A stretch of DNA of 64,000 nt from DSOI01 sp041394885. Its GTDB lineage: Bacteria > Acidobacteriota > Terriglobia > Bryobacterales > Bryobacteraceae. The position numbers and the translations under genes are program-made. Each line of letters opens with the position of its first letter. Within the stretch, counting starts at the first letter, position 1. The notes under the pieces are model-generated. The model saw nothing but the letters and a program-made list of their open reading frames with translations, was not told the origin of the DNA and did not search any database. The stretch covers positions 444,547-508,546 of the forward strand of contig JAWKHI010000001.1 in assembly GCA_041394885.1 (NCBI GenBank), read 5' to 3'. This document shows, in pieces, positions 36,832-45,984 of this stretch.

Positions 36832-38493
36832 TTACTTTTTCTCCCGCGCCTGGAGCAGCACGACCCAATCGTCATCGCTTGGCGGGCGGTAAACATAGGT
36901 GGATCCGGCCGGGGGCTCGATTGGGCGAAACTCGCCGGAGCGCGGATTGAACTCGCGCGCGAGGTACGGTCGAAGGTGCGCGTGAAACTCGAGGGTGATG
37001 GGCTGGCGCGCGCCACGCACGTAGACAACGTAGGCGCGGCCAGGATCGGCGAGGGCCCACCAGGTGCGAGCTGGAGGATGGACGCTTTGCCGAGGCGCCG
37101 CGCCCTCGATGTGATCGGTGCGATCCGGGAGGCGCGGCTCCGGCGAGTGGATCCAGTCGTCGGCCGAAGAAAGGCGCCAGAACTCGAGCTTCGAGAAGAA
37201 GTTCTTCATATGGGATACCTGAGCTTCCCAGGCATCGTTCTTAGGGTCGTCGATGTTCCAGGGACCGGGGTCGCGGTGTCCGCCGAAGTAAGTGGTCCCA
37301 AAGCCAGTAACCATGTAGCCGCCGGCCATGGCAATATCCCAGCTTGCGAAACGAATATCTTCCAGGGAGTAACTATTGGCCTTGTCGGGCTTGCCGTCGC
37401 CATCCTGGTCCCGAAGGTGGTAGCCATACTCGGAGTTGACGACGGGTCCCCGAGCAGTGCGGGCGGCAAGGGTCCGCTGATGAAGATCGCGATAGTTCTG
37501 CTGATAGTCCGCGAACGACATCCATCCGGCGGCACCGAATTCCCGGGTGCTGCCGTGCGCAGTCATGGGATGAATGGCGATCATGCGGCGATGGGGATCG
37601 GCCGCGGCCAGGGTGTCACCGATTTCGACGAATTCCTGGAATACCTCGTGCTCCGACGAGCGTTTGCGGTTACGGACTTCCCCGTGCCACTCACCGGCAA
37701 CGATGAAATAGACGTCGAAAGCGCAATAGCGAGCGGCCATGTAGCGGGCGTATCTTTTGCGTGCTTCGACATTTGGGAAGCGTCCCCATGAGAAAGGCTC
37801 GATGTTCCTCTTGTTGCCCCAGGCCAGGGCCATCGCGGCGGTGATGCCGTTGGCGTTCGCGAACGCAATGCGCCGGTCGACTTCCCGCCAGTAGGCGGGG
37901 TTGATCACCTGCGCATCGAGATCCGCAAACGGGAGCCCTCCATTGTTGCCGACGCCTTGCTCACTAAGGGCCATGACATGGAAGACGTTGAACCCCTGAG
38001 CAGCCCGGGTGCGGGCGTGGAGTTCGGCCTGGGCCCGGTAGTGATTGTCATCGGGGTTGTCGGTGAGATAACCCCAGGCGGTGTCGCCGAGGAACCAGAC
38101 GGGGGTACCGTTCGCTCTCTCGAAATGTCCAGGCCAAGCTTGGGATGGCCGAAGGCCGCCGGGCCGATTGGAGGGATCGCAGAAGAACGCGCCCTTCCGC
38201 CCATTCAAGGCAGGGTCGTTCGACTTGACGGAGAAGGTCCATCGCCCTGCCCCTTGGGGGCTGAAGCGAAGGCGCCAATTCGTTCCCCCGTCCCAGAACA
38301 GTGGAATGGAGAAGCTAGCCCCGCCGGGCCCAAGCAGGTTCGCATCGGCCGAGATGGCGAGATACGGGTTGCCGGCGCCGGACTGCGATTCGAGCGTCAG
38401 ATCAAAGATTCCGAAACGCTCCACGGGCGCCGCCGAGAGGGCCGCAGGAATGGCGAGTGCGAGGAGCGTGTGCCGGAGCATAGCGGCTTTCAT
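36832..38493 (-). CDS. DUF4038 glycoside hydrolase with DUF5060 domain
   Basis: 553 residues with a signal peptide. The N-terminal beta domain (residues 25-110; WRLRFSPQGAGRWTF) matches DUF5060, and the TIM-barrel part shows VWFLGDTAWGYL, GFNVFHVMALS and VNSEYGYH (likely catalytic Glu), as in DUF4038 proteins related to apiosidases. An EF-hand-like loop, DQDGDGKPDKAN, follows and may bind calcium. It probably degrades plant or microbial glycans in the periplasm, with the TonB receptor importing them. Confidence 0.85.
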   Translation of the reverse strand: MKAAMLRHTLLALAIPAALSAAPVERFGIFDLTLESQSGAGNPYLAISADANLLGPGGASFSIPLFWDGGTNWRLRFSPQGAGRWTFSVKSNDPALNGRKGAFFCDPSNRPGGLRPSQAWPGHFERANGTPVWFLGDTAWGYLTDNPDDNHYRAQAELHARTRAAQGFNVFHVMALSEQGVGNNGGLPFADLDAQVINPAYWREVDRRIAFANANGITAAMALAWGNKRNIEPFSWGRFPNVEARKRYARYMAARYCAFDVYFIVAGEWHGEVRNRKRSSEHEVFQEFVEIGDTLAAADPHRRMIAIHPMTAHGSTREFGAAGWMSFADYQQNYRDLHQRTLAARTARGPVVNSEYGYHLRDQDGDGKPDKANSYSLEDIRFASWDIAMAGGYMVTGFGTTYFGGHRDPGPWNIDDPKNDAWEAQVSHMKNFFSKLEFWRLSSADDWIHSPEPRLPDRTDHIEGAAPRQSVHPPARTWWALADPGRAYVVYVRGARQPITLEFHAHLRPYLAREFNPRSGEFRPIEPPAGSTYVYRPPSDDDWVVLLQAREKK

Positions 38494-38550
38494 TGTATCC
38501 GGTGGATGGCGAATCCATAGATTTGGCGCGGCCGGATTGGCGCGGCCGGA

Positions 38551-41500
38551 TTAAAAAATGAGCTTGAGCCCCAACTGCAGTTGGCGGGCCGCCGTGAGCG
38601 TGGACGTGATGCGTCCGGCCGAGCCGACCGGACCGGCTGTGGAGAATACGGTCCGGCTGGAAGGTATCGCGAAATTAGACCGATTCATCGCATTGAATAA
38701 CTCTGCGCGAAACTGGATGGCCACTCGCTCGGTGACGGGAAACTTCTTGTTCACGGAGAGATCGACCATGGCGAGTCCGGGGCCGATCAGGGTGTTGCGA
38801 CCGAGGTTGCCGTAGAAGCCCGGTTCCGGGAGGGCGAATGCCGAAGGGTCAAAGTAACGATCGGGTCCGCCTAGGACAGGATTGGTGGAGCGACCCGCGA
38901 CGAGATCCGGACGCTGGGGCGAGGTGCCGGCCTGAAAGCGTGCACGTGCACGGTCAAACCCGACGACGACCGAGAATGGGTTCCCGGACGACACGGTGGT
39001 AATCGCGTTCCACTGCCATCCGCGCCCGAACCACTTCGGTCCCGGCAGATCAGGAGCGTCATAACTCCAGTAGGTGACGAAGTAGTTTCGAACGTCGTAG
39101 TTCGACAGGCCTCGTTCGGCTTTTCGGCTATCCGGATCTTGTGGAAGATCATTGTCGCCGCCTTGTGTCACCGTGATCGAGCCTTCGTCTATGTTGCGGG
39201 CGAAGGTGTAGTTGACGCGAAGCATGAGTCCGCGGGCGAGGCGTTGCGCGTAAGAGAGTTGAAGAGCGTTGTAGACGGACTGGCCATCGGTCACTTTATA
39301 TCTCACACCGGTGAGATTGGGATTGCGTGTTGTGGAACCGGCGGGGAAGAACTTGCGGCCATCGGAAAGTATGACGCCAGTGGCCTGGTTGCCATCGATG
39401 AACCGCACCAAGTGGAGTCCACGTTGGCCGGCGTAGCTAGCGGTGAAGACTCCGGTGGGACCGATTTGACGCTGCACCGTGAAGTTGTACTGCATACTGT
39501 AAGGGTTAGAGGGCTGAAATACGAGGACATCCTGGCGCCCAAGCACGAAGTTCGGGCTGCCAACGAGTTGTTCCGCGCGTGGAAAGGACGGATTGCGGAT
39601 GCTGCCGAGGGTGTAGAAGGGAGCGAGTCGATTCCCGGCGTTGGCGTAGAAGTCCGTCCAAACGGGATCGAAGAAGATGCCAAACCCGGACCGAATGCTG
39701 GTACGGCCATCGCCAAAGGGGTCCCAAGCAATGCCCGCGCGGGGCGCGAAGTTGCGATTGGAAGGATTGGTGAACATGGGGCCTACGGTGGTGGCGGCGT
39801 CATTGAGGAAATCGCGGAAGTTGGAGGAGAGACCATCGGCTTCGTCCGGAACCGAGACGCGCTCATAGCGAAGGCCGAGGTTCAGAGTGATGCTAGAGGC
39901 GAGCCTAATGTCATCCTGGAAATAAGCGGCGGTCATGGACTGCCTCCAATTCCGGTTCAACTCGGAGTCCGGGAGTGTGAGTTCGACGGAGGCGGGAATG
40001 GCACGCAAGAAGTTAGTAAGTCCGTTGAACTGGTAGAAGCCGAAGGGAGACTGAGGGCGGCTGGTGGCGAGACGATAGAAGCGATGATCGAAGCCGATCT
40101 TTAGGGAATGACGGCCACGGGCATAGGCAAGGTCGTCAGTGAACTGGTAGAGCGCGTAGTCAGAAAATGAAGGTCCAAACCGGCTGGGTCCGATGGCGAA
40201 GAAACCCGTGACGGAGATCTGTCCGAGGGGGCGCCCGGGGAAGAAGGAGAGCGAGGGATCGACGGTTCGGAGAAATGTGTTGTCGTTCGCCGAATTGGAC
40301 CGATTGACGCTGAAGCGGAAGGTGTCGAGGAGGTTGGTGTTGACAAGGTGCGTCAGTTCCGTGCTGAAGTACTGATTGTTCGACAGGCTATCGGCGCGGA
40401 CGAGCTCAATGCCATCCGGGACGGCGACGTTGGCTTTGTCGCGGGTGTAGCGCGCGAACAGGGAAGTGGCGTCACTGAAGCGGTGGTCCACGCGGGCGGC
40501 GAAGAAATTCTCGCCCGTGGATTGCGAAGTGGAAGAAGAATATTCGCCGGTGCCATCGCCGAAGTTGCGGTCATTCGGAAGCGGAACGAGATCGAGATAC
40601 GCAGGCACGGCGGGGTTGACGGCAAAAGGAGCGGCGTTGGGGAAGATGCCGCGGCGTGCATTAGCGTCCGGAACAACGGTGCGACGGGTGACTCCGAGGC
40701 GTTGACGGAGGCCTTCGTAGCTGGCGAGGAAAAAAGTACGGTCCCGAACAATGGGCCCGTCCACTTCGACGCCGAATTGGTTCCGGCGAAAGGGAGGCTG
40801 AGTGCCACCATCGAAGAAGTTGCGGGCATCGAAGGAGCTGTTGCGCACGAATTCGAAGAGCGACCCATGGAGGGTGTTGGTGCCGGAACGCGTGATCGCG
40901 CTGACGACACCACCGGCCGAACGGCCGTAGACAGCGCTATAGGCATTGGTGAGAACGCGAAATTCCTGAAGGGTGTCTACGCCGAGGAGAACACCGGCGG
41001 CGCTGCCGGGCGTATTGTTGTTGGCGTCGTTGATATCGGCACCATCGAGCAGGAAGCTATTTTGGCTGGGCCGATTGCCGCCGATGACGAGCTTGGCGCC
41101 GGGGCCGCCGGAATCGGACGATCGGCGCGACGGAGCGACTCCAGGCTCCAGGATGGCGAGCTGGGCGAAGTCCCGGCCATTCAACGGGAGTTCGCGGATG
41201 GCACGGGTCTCCATGACGCCGGAGAGGGAAGTATCTTCGGTTTCGACGAGGGGGGCGCCGGCGGTGACGACGGTCTCGGCGGTTACTTCTCCGAGGGAGA
41301 GAGTCAGGTCCACCGCAGCCACTCGCCCGAGAGTAAGAACGATGCCGCGACGGCGTTCGAGGCGGAAGCCATCGTGGCTGGCGGTGAGTGTATACTCGCC
41401 GGGAGTAAGTCTGGAGAATCGATAGCGGCCAGCGTCACCCGTGCGAGTCTCACGGCGGGCTCCCGTGGCGACGTTCTCGATCGTGAGGGAGGCTTGCTGA

Positions 41501-41619
41501 AGGACGGCTCCGGTCTGGTCCCGGACGACGCCGGCGAGCTCGGCCGTGTTGATCTGTGCAGCAAGCGGTCCGGCAAGCAGGGGCAGGAACAGCGCATAGA
41601 GAAGACGGTTAGTTGGCAC
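38551..41619 (-). CDS. Oar-like TonB-dependent receptor
   Basis: 1022 residues, GTG start and signal peptide. Residues 25-105 are a carboxypeptidase-regulatory (CnaB-like) domain (GVVRDQTGAVLQQASLTI, YRFSRLTPGEYTLTA). The plug follows (LPLNGRDFAQLAILEPGV, GGNRPSQNSFLLDGADIND, VYGRSAGGVVSAITRSG) and then a long beta-barrel ending in LGLKLIF with the terminal Phe needed for BAM insertion. Its ligand is unknown; the neighbouring glycosidase suggests an oligosaccharide. Confidence 0.92.
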   Translation of the reverse strand: MPTNRLLYALFLPLLAGPLAAQINTAELAGVVRDQTGAVLQQASLTIENVATGARRETRTGDAGRYRFSRLTPGEYTLTASHDGFRLERRRGIVLTLGRVAAVDLTLSLGEVTAETVVTAGAPLVETEDTSLSGVMETRAIRELPLNGRDFAQLAILEPGVAPSRRSSDSGGPGAKLVIGGNRPSQNSFLLDGADINDANNNTPGSAAGVLLGVDTLQEFRVLTNAYSAVYGRSAGGVVSAITRSGTNTLHGSLFEFVRNSSFDARNFFDGGTQPPFRRNQFGVEVDGPIVRDRTFFLASYEGLRQRLGVTRRTVVPDANARRGIFPNAAPFAVNPAVPAYLDLVPLPNDRNFGDGTGEYSSSTSQSTGENFFAARVDHRFSDATSLFARYTRDKANVAVPDGIELVRADSLSNNQYFSTELTHLVNTNLLDTFRFSVNRSNSANDNTFLRTVDPSLSFFPGRPLGQISVTGFFAIGPSRFGPSFSDYALYQFTDDLAYARGRHSLKIGFDHRFYRLATSRPQSPFGFYQFNGLTNFLRAIPASVELTLPDSELNRNWRQSMTAAYFQDDIRLASSITLNLGLRYERVSVPDEADGLSSNFRDFLNDAATTVGPMFTNPSNRNFAPRAGIAWDPFGDGRTSIRSGFGIFFDPVWTDFYANAGNRLAPFYTLGSIRNPSFPRAEQLVGSPNFVLGRQDVLVFQPSNPYSMQYNFTVQRQIGPTGVFTASYAGQRGLHLVRFIDGNQATGVILSDGRKFFPAGSTTRNPNLTGVRYKVTDGQSVYNALQLSYAQRLARGLMLRVNYTFARNIDEGSITVTQGGDNDLPQDPDSRKAERGLSNYDVRNYFVTYWSYDAPDLPGPKWFGRGWQWNAITTVSSGNPFSVVVGFDRARARFQAGTSPQRPDLVAGRSTNPVLGGPDRYFDPSAFALPEPGFYGNLGRNTLIGPGLAMVDLSVNKKFPVTERVAIQFRAELFNAMNRSNFAIPSSRTVFSTAGPVGSAGRITSTLTAARQLQLGLKLIF

Positions 41620-42817
41620 GCCGGCCCCTCATCATCACTACGGATTTTCCTTCTTTTCCGGACTCGGTCCAGGCGATGAAGAGGCGTCCCGGGGATTCGA
41701 ACGCGAAAGCGGGATAGACGACGCTCGCCTCTGCGTGACCTAGTTTCGCAAGGGGGGAGAGGGTACCTTGGGCGTCGAACTCGCGATAGTAGGCATCGAG
41801 GGGCCCCCATCCGTCGCCTTGGGTTGCATCGCGGGCCTGAAAGATCAGCGCAATGCGGTCACCGGTGTTGGCAAGGACAGGGTGGTTGGGATCGAGGACG
41901 GATTCGCCGGAGACATCGGTGCGTTGGGAAAAGGTCGCGCCGCCGTCATCGGACCAGGCCAGGTAGAGACGCGGCTGCTTATCGCGCACCGTGTACCAGG
42001 ATATGAACAGACGCTCGCCGACGGTGGCCATGGCGCCGCCGGAATGGGGACAACCGTTGATGGCCCATTGGTCTTCGGCCACGCGGGCGGATGCGCTCCA
42101 GGTAGCACCTTGGTCCGATGACGAAGCCACGAAAACGTCGCGCACGTTGCCATCGAGAACACCGCGCCATGCGACGTAGACTTTCCCTTTACTCGAGAAG
42201 GCGATGTTCGGACGGCAGCAGGGGCACACATCGAGCGCGATACGCACCGGGGGCGCGAAGGTGGCACCCTTATCGGTGGAACGCGCAATGTAGACCGCGG
42301 AGGTGCCGGGGCGTCCCTTGCCGCGCTCACGACCGTCGAGCCAGGCGACGTAGATCGCGCCATTGGGCGCAACGTTCATAGTGAAGAAAGACTGGGAGGA
42401 GGGGCCCTCGGGATCCACGTCAATAGCGGGGACAAAGCTCTCTCCCCATCCGTTGGAGCGAGCGAAGCGGAGAACAGACTTATCCGGAGTGCGGCGGGAT
42501 TGCCATGCCACGTAGAACTCGCCACGCGACCGAATCACCATCTGCGGACTGCTTTCCCCGTGGGAGGAAACTTCGTTTTCCACATCATTGACACGAACGG
42601 GATCCTCAAAGCTATCCCCTCCATCGAAAGACGTGTGCAGCCAGAGGTTCGACCCATCGACCTTGAGAAGGGAAACGGCGCCGGAAGCACGGACCGAGAG
42701 GACGGGGTCGCGTCCGGAAACCACGGTTCTGGGTTTTGATTCAAAAGTTACCGGCAGACCGGCAGCCCAAACGGCGATGGGCAAACAGACGGCCGCGCAG
42801 AGAGATCGATAGGACAT
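41609..42817 (-). CDS. Asp-box (sialidase-like) propeller protein
   Basis: 402 residues with signal peptide. Four Asp-box turns are visible: SFDGGDSF, STDKGATF, SSDQGATW, SDDGGATF, indicating a six-bladed sialidase-type propeller. Sialidase catalytic Arg/Tyr residues could not be confirmed. A Cys cluster CPCCRPNIAF in the middle and a further Cys-Pro-His (NGCPHSGG) suggest a metal site. The ATG has AAGGAG nine bases upstream; the end overlaps the TonB receptor gene by 11 bases. Confidence 0.8.
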   Translation of the reverse strand: MSYRSLCAAVCLPIAVWAAGLPVTFESKPRTVVSGRDPVLSVRASGAVSLLKVDGSNLWLHTSFDGGDSFEDPVRVNDVENEVSSHGESSPQMVIRSRGEFYVAWQSRRTPDKSVLRFARSNGWGESFVPAIDVDPEGPSSQSFFTMNVAPNGAIYVAWLDGRERGKGRPGTSAVYIARSTDKGATFAPPVRIALDVCPCCRPNIAFSSKGKVYVAWRGVLDGNVRDVFVASSSDQGATWSASARVAEDQWAINGCPHSGGAMATVGERLFISWYTVRDKQPRLYLAWSDDGGATFSQRTDVSGESVLDPNHPVLANTGDRIALIFQARDATQGDGWGPLDAYYREFDAQGTLSPLAKLGHAEASVVYPAFAFESPGRLFIAWTESGKEGKSVVMMRGRRAN

Positions 42818-42940
42818 ACGTCGCTCCTTAGTAGCTTGCGGGGACCAATTTTTCAGTCTGAATAGCGGCGTTGAGCACAGGGCCACCGCGCTGCGGGCCT
42901 GGCTGTCTTGCCGCATTCCAGACTCTGGACGAGGAATGAC

Positions 42941-43333
42941 CTAACGAGGAGGCGGACGCTGATGAAGTTGATGCGCGAGAGGGCGAGCCACTAAAGAGGG
43001 GCCGGAAACCCGATGCACTCCCAGCGTGGACTCAGCGGCGCTCCCGATTCGGGATGGCGCCACGGGCGTGGCAACGATGGACCCGAAAGAAAGTACCGGA
43101 GGGACGCAAACTTCGCCACACGGGGGTTGCGGGGCAACCGAAGCCGCACCCGTGGGCTTCGTCTTCTTACAGCAGGAGTGTAATTTACCCCGGCGGCAGC
43201 AGGACATCCCGGACTGCTCCACGGTGAGATTCGGAAGCAGGGGAGCGGCCCAAGCGGAGCCCATGGAGACGGCCAACAACAACGCGCAGAACCGGCGCAG
43301 GGCCTGATTCCGGGGATTGCCGCTGGAAGTCAC
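42941..43333 (-). CDS. Small secreted Cys-rich protein
   Basis: 130 residues, GTG start. A signal peptide (FCALLLAVSMGSAWA) precedes a compact Cys-rich part with GMSCCRRGKLHSCCKK and a later CGEVCVPP; the tail is Pro/His/Arg-rich. This looks like a metal-binding or redox protein. It is 123 bases upstream of the Asp-box protein, itself bearing CPCC, on the same strand. No family recognised. Confidence 0.55.
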   Translation of the reverse strand: MTSSGNPRNQALRRFCALLLAVSMGSAWAAPLLPNLTVEQSGMSCCRRGKLHSCCKKTKPTGAASVAPQPPCGEVCVPPVLSFGSIVATPVAPSRIGSAAESTLGVHRVSGPSLVARPLAHQLHQRPPPR

Positions 43334-43335
43334 TA

Positions 43336-43363
43336 TTGACAGTATAACGTCACGTGCTAGACT
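43336..43363 (+). promoter_or_regulatory. Divergent promoter region of the M1 peptidase and Cys-rich protein
   Basis: Plus strand: TTGACA 43336-43341 and TAGACT 43358-43363, spacer 16. Minus strand: a TATACT -10 (43346-43341) lies seven bases before the GTG at 43333. Only 38 bases separate the two start codons. Confidence 0.5.
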
Positions 43364-43371
43364 TTGCGTAC

Positions 43372-44586
43372 TTGTTTCTCACTGCGCTCAGATTTTCGTT
43401 TTGTTACGGCTCGTTCCTGGCTTTGTTGGCCGCTGAGGTTCACTACGATGTCAGATTGATGGCCGATCCCGTTCAACAGCAAATGACGGCCACGGAGGTG
43501 ATTACCGTCTCGCGGGAGCGTCCAGTGCGAAAGGGCGCCAACGTGTCGGTAAGCCGAAGCGACGTGGAGTTCCGCGGCGACACAGCTACGATACCGGCGG
43601 GCAAACCTGTCCGGATGGAGTACACGATTCGGTCCGGGCAGGGTTTCCGCTGGCTGGCCGATGGCTCGGGATTCTTCACGGCATTCCATTGCGAAGCGTG
43701 GATGATCTGCGACCCCGATCCGGGCGAGCGAGCGACGCTACGGTTAGAGGTGGCGGCACCTGTACGGACCGGGTGGACCGTCGCTGGTCCTGGGAACCTA
43801 CGCGAACGGCGGCGTGCCGACGGGTACGACTATTTCGTATTCGAAGAGACCGTGCCGGCGCAGACCTACTTGTTCAGCTTCGGCGCTGCCGTCGTTACTA
43901 AGTTCGAGCGCGACGGGTTTGTGGTGTATGCGCGCGACAAGGATCAGGCGGCGGTTGTGGAGAAGACGCGCGATGCATGGACGTTCCTGCGAGCGAAAGC
44001 CGGAGCTGATTCAGGGCACCGTGTCTACGCGCAGGCGTTTCTTCCCAATACAAGATTGGCGCAAGAGGCGTCTGGAATCGCCCTGATGGGCGAGGCGTAC
44101 CGGGCGCGGCTGGCCGGCGAGGAAGACGATGTGGCGCTGATGGCTCACGAGGCGGCTCATCAGTGGTGGGGCGTGTTGGTGGGGATCCGGTCATGGTCCG
44201 ACTTTTGGCTGAACGAGGGAATGGCGGAATTCTTCACGGCCGCGTATCTGGAGCATCGGAAGGGCCGGCCGGCGTATGACCGGCATCTGGCAAGCCTGAA
44301 GGAACAGTTGGCTGCGATTCGGGACAAGGGCGCCGACCGGCCCTTGCACTGGACGGGATGGACGACGGCCCGCGAGGCGCTGGGTCGACTGCCCTACGTG
44401 AAGGGAGCTGTCTTCCTCGACTTACTGCGCGGGCAGATGGGCGAGGATGCGTTTTGGCGCGGTATTGCGGAGTACACAACACGGCATGCGGGGAAGCTGG
44501 TGGAGTCTCGTGATTTCCAGGCGTCCATGGAAGCGGCCGCGAAGGGAAGCCTGAGTCAGTTATTCGATGATTGGGTTTATCGATAG
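43372..44586 (+). CDS. M1-family metallopeptidase
   Basis: 404 residues from a TTG at 43372. The longer frame from 43354 begins inside the promoter. A hydrophobic N-terminus indicates export. The zinc site is HEAAHQWWG and, 18 residues on, NEGMAEFF (HExxH-x18-E of gluzincins); YVKGAVFLDLLRGQMG follows, as in aminopeptidase N relatives. The N-terminal beta domain is shorter than in full M1 enzymes. The GAMEN-type exopeptidase loop was not found in its canonical form; ASGIALMGE sits in that position. Confidence 0.88.
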   Translation: MFLTALRFSFCYGSFLALLAAEVHYDVRLMADPVQQQMTATEVITVSRERPVRKGANVSVSRSDVEFRGDTATIPAGKPVRMEYTIRSGQGFRWLADGSGFFTAFHCEAWMICDPDPGERATLRLEVAAPVRTGWTVAGPGNLRERRRADGYDYFVFEETVPAQTYLFSFGAAVVTKFERDGFVVYARDKDQAAVVEKTRDAWTFLRAKAGADSGHRVYAQAFLPNTRLAQEASGIALMGEAYRARLAGEEDDVALMAHEAAHQWWGVLVGIRSWSDFWLNEGMAEFFTAAYLEHRKGRPAYDRHLASLKEQLAAIRDKGADRPLHWTGWTTAREALGRLPYVKGAVFLDLLRGQMGEDAFWRGIAEYTTRHAGKLVESRDFQASMEAAAKGSLSQLFDDWVYR

Positions 44587-45978
44587 GGTCGGCTGACCGT
44601 ACACGGTGGGCCTTTCGTGCAAGGTGACACTGACATGCGTGCTTTCTCCCGCGATGCGAAGAACGATAGCATGTGAGCCTGACGACAGGTCCGGAGTGGC
44701 CACGTTCACCTGATACAGGCCGATGGCTGCGGGGGCGGCTCCGGCGAACAAAACAGGAACCGGCTGCCCGTCAACGAGGACGGTTACTTCGGCGGCGGTT
44801 CGCGACAAAACCGACGTCAGTGCGGGCGCGCCGAGAGGCACGCTGGGAGTTACTGCTCCGAGCCCGGTGCACCACAGCGTCCACACGGCAGCGTCCGCGG
44901 TGACAGCGAGAATACGCGGGAGCGACTCATGCACGGTGGAGAGAACTGCCGCAAGCTCGCGATTGCCGATGGAGATGGCAACGGGGACATCGTCTCCGAT
45001 GCGAAGAGTCCACGGCGCCTGAAAATTGATTTGGGACGGGGAGGCGAAGAACACCGGAGCGACGGAACCGCCGATGCGGATGGAGACGCCGGCCGACCGT
45101 GACGCCCATAGGACGGGATCGGCGACCATCGTGGCGCCGGGCGTGAGTTGTTCGCCGAATAACTCGTAGACGCCACCAGGGGCTATGTCCGGTAACGGGT
45201 GGATGCGAGGAATGGGCGCGGAGAGGCCACCTCGGGGACTGCAGTCAGCGGGTTCGAGATTAGTCAAATAGCGGAGCGCGCCTTCCAACATGATCTGGAC
45301 CCGAGGGTCCTGCCAAGTCTGATCGAAATGACCGAGGGCGGTGTAGAAGACGCGTCCAGCGCCGAAATCGCGGCACCAAGCGAGGGCGAAATCTTCGTCG
45401 GTGCGATGCACGGCAGGGTCGCGGAGATCGACGCTGCGGGTGTCGAGGGTCATAAGGACGCGAACGCGGTCCCGCGAGAATTGCCGGTGCTGATAGAACT
45501 CCTCGAGCAGGGTGAAGCTGACCGGCAGCCCGCGCGTGGACGGGTGAGCGGGATCCTCGATTTCGATGCGGGCCACGTGCGTCCACGGGTGGCCGTCGAA
45601 GTACGCGCCGATGAGGTCTCCGTATTCAGGCCAGGAGTAGAGAGTATCAGTAGCGGAGTGCGCGCCGCCGAAGCCTTTCCCTTGACGGACGAAATCGAGG
45701 AGATCGGCTTTCTGGGCGTTGTCGAGCGGCAGTTCGCCGCTCGTAAAAAAGAAGAGCGCGTCAAATTGCCGCAGGGCGTCGCGGCGAATGAAGGACAGAT
45801 CCTCGGTGGCAGTGACTTCTATCCCGGCCCGGGCGCCGACTCGCTGCAGGGCGGCGCGCGCCACGGGGATGCTGTCGTGACGGAAACCAGCCGAGTGGCT
45901 GACGAACAAGACTCGCCGCGGCTGCGGCTGCGCCGTAGCAATAGACACGAGGACGAACGCCGCGACCAGAAGCCGCAC
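44560..45978 (-). CDS. ThuA-domain protein with Solibacter-type C-terminal domain
   Basis: 472 residues, GTG start, signal peptide. Residues 20-240 form a ThuA/GATase1-like domain: RRVLFVSHSAGFRHDSIPVA, GGAHSATDTLYSW, GAYFDGHPW. The C-terminal 220 residues carry GGVYELFGEQLTPGA, ASPSQINFQAPW, CTGLGAVTP and GLYQVNVATP, the pattern of the TIGR03437 domain common in Solibacter. Last gene of a three-gene operon; its end overlaps the convergent M1 gene by 27 bases. Confidence 0.85.
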   Translation of the reverse strand: MRLLVAAFVLVSIATAQPQPRRVLFVSHSAGFRHDSIPVARAALQRVGARAGIEVTATEDLSFIRRDALRQFDALFFFTSGELPLDNAQKADLLDFVRQGKGFGGAHSATDTLYSWPEYGDLIGAYFDGHPWTHVARIEIEDPAHPSTRGLPVSFTLLEEFYQHRQFSRDRVRVLMTLDTRSVDLRDPAVHRTDEDFALAWCRDFGAGRVFYTALGHFDQTWQDPRVQIMLEGALRYLTNLEPADCSPRGGLSAPIPRIHPLPDIAPGGVYELFGEQLTPGATMVADPVLWASRSAGVSIRIGGSVAPVFFASPSQINFQAPWTLRIGDDVPVAISIGNRELAAVLSTVHESLPRILAVTADAAVWTLWCTGLGAVTPSVPLGAPALTSVLSRTAAEVTVLVDGQPVPVLFAGAAPAAIGLYQVNVATPDLSSGSHAIVLRIAGESTHVSVTLHERPTVYGQPTLSINPIIE

Positions 45979-45984
45979 GTTTCA

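Noticed and set aside
41609..42817. Calling the Asp-box protein a true sialidase
   Set aside because: Only Asp-box turns are clear; the sialidase Arg triad and catalytic Tyr could not be identified.
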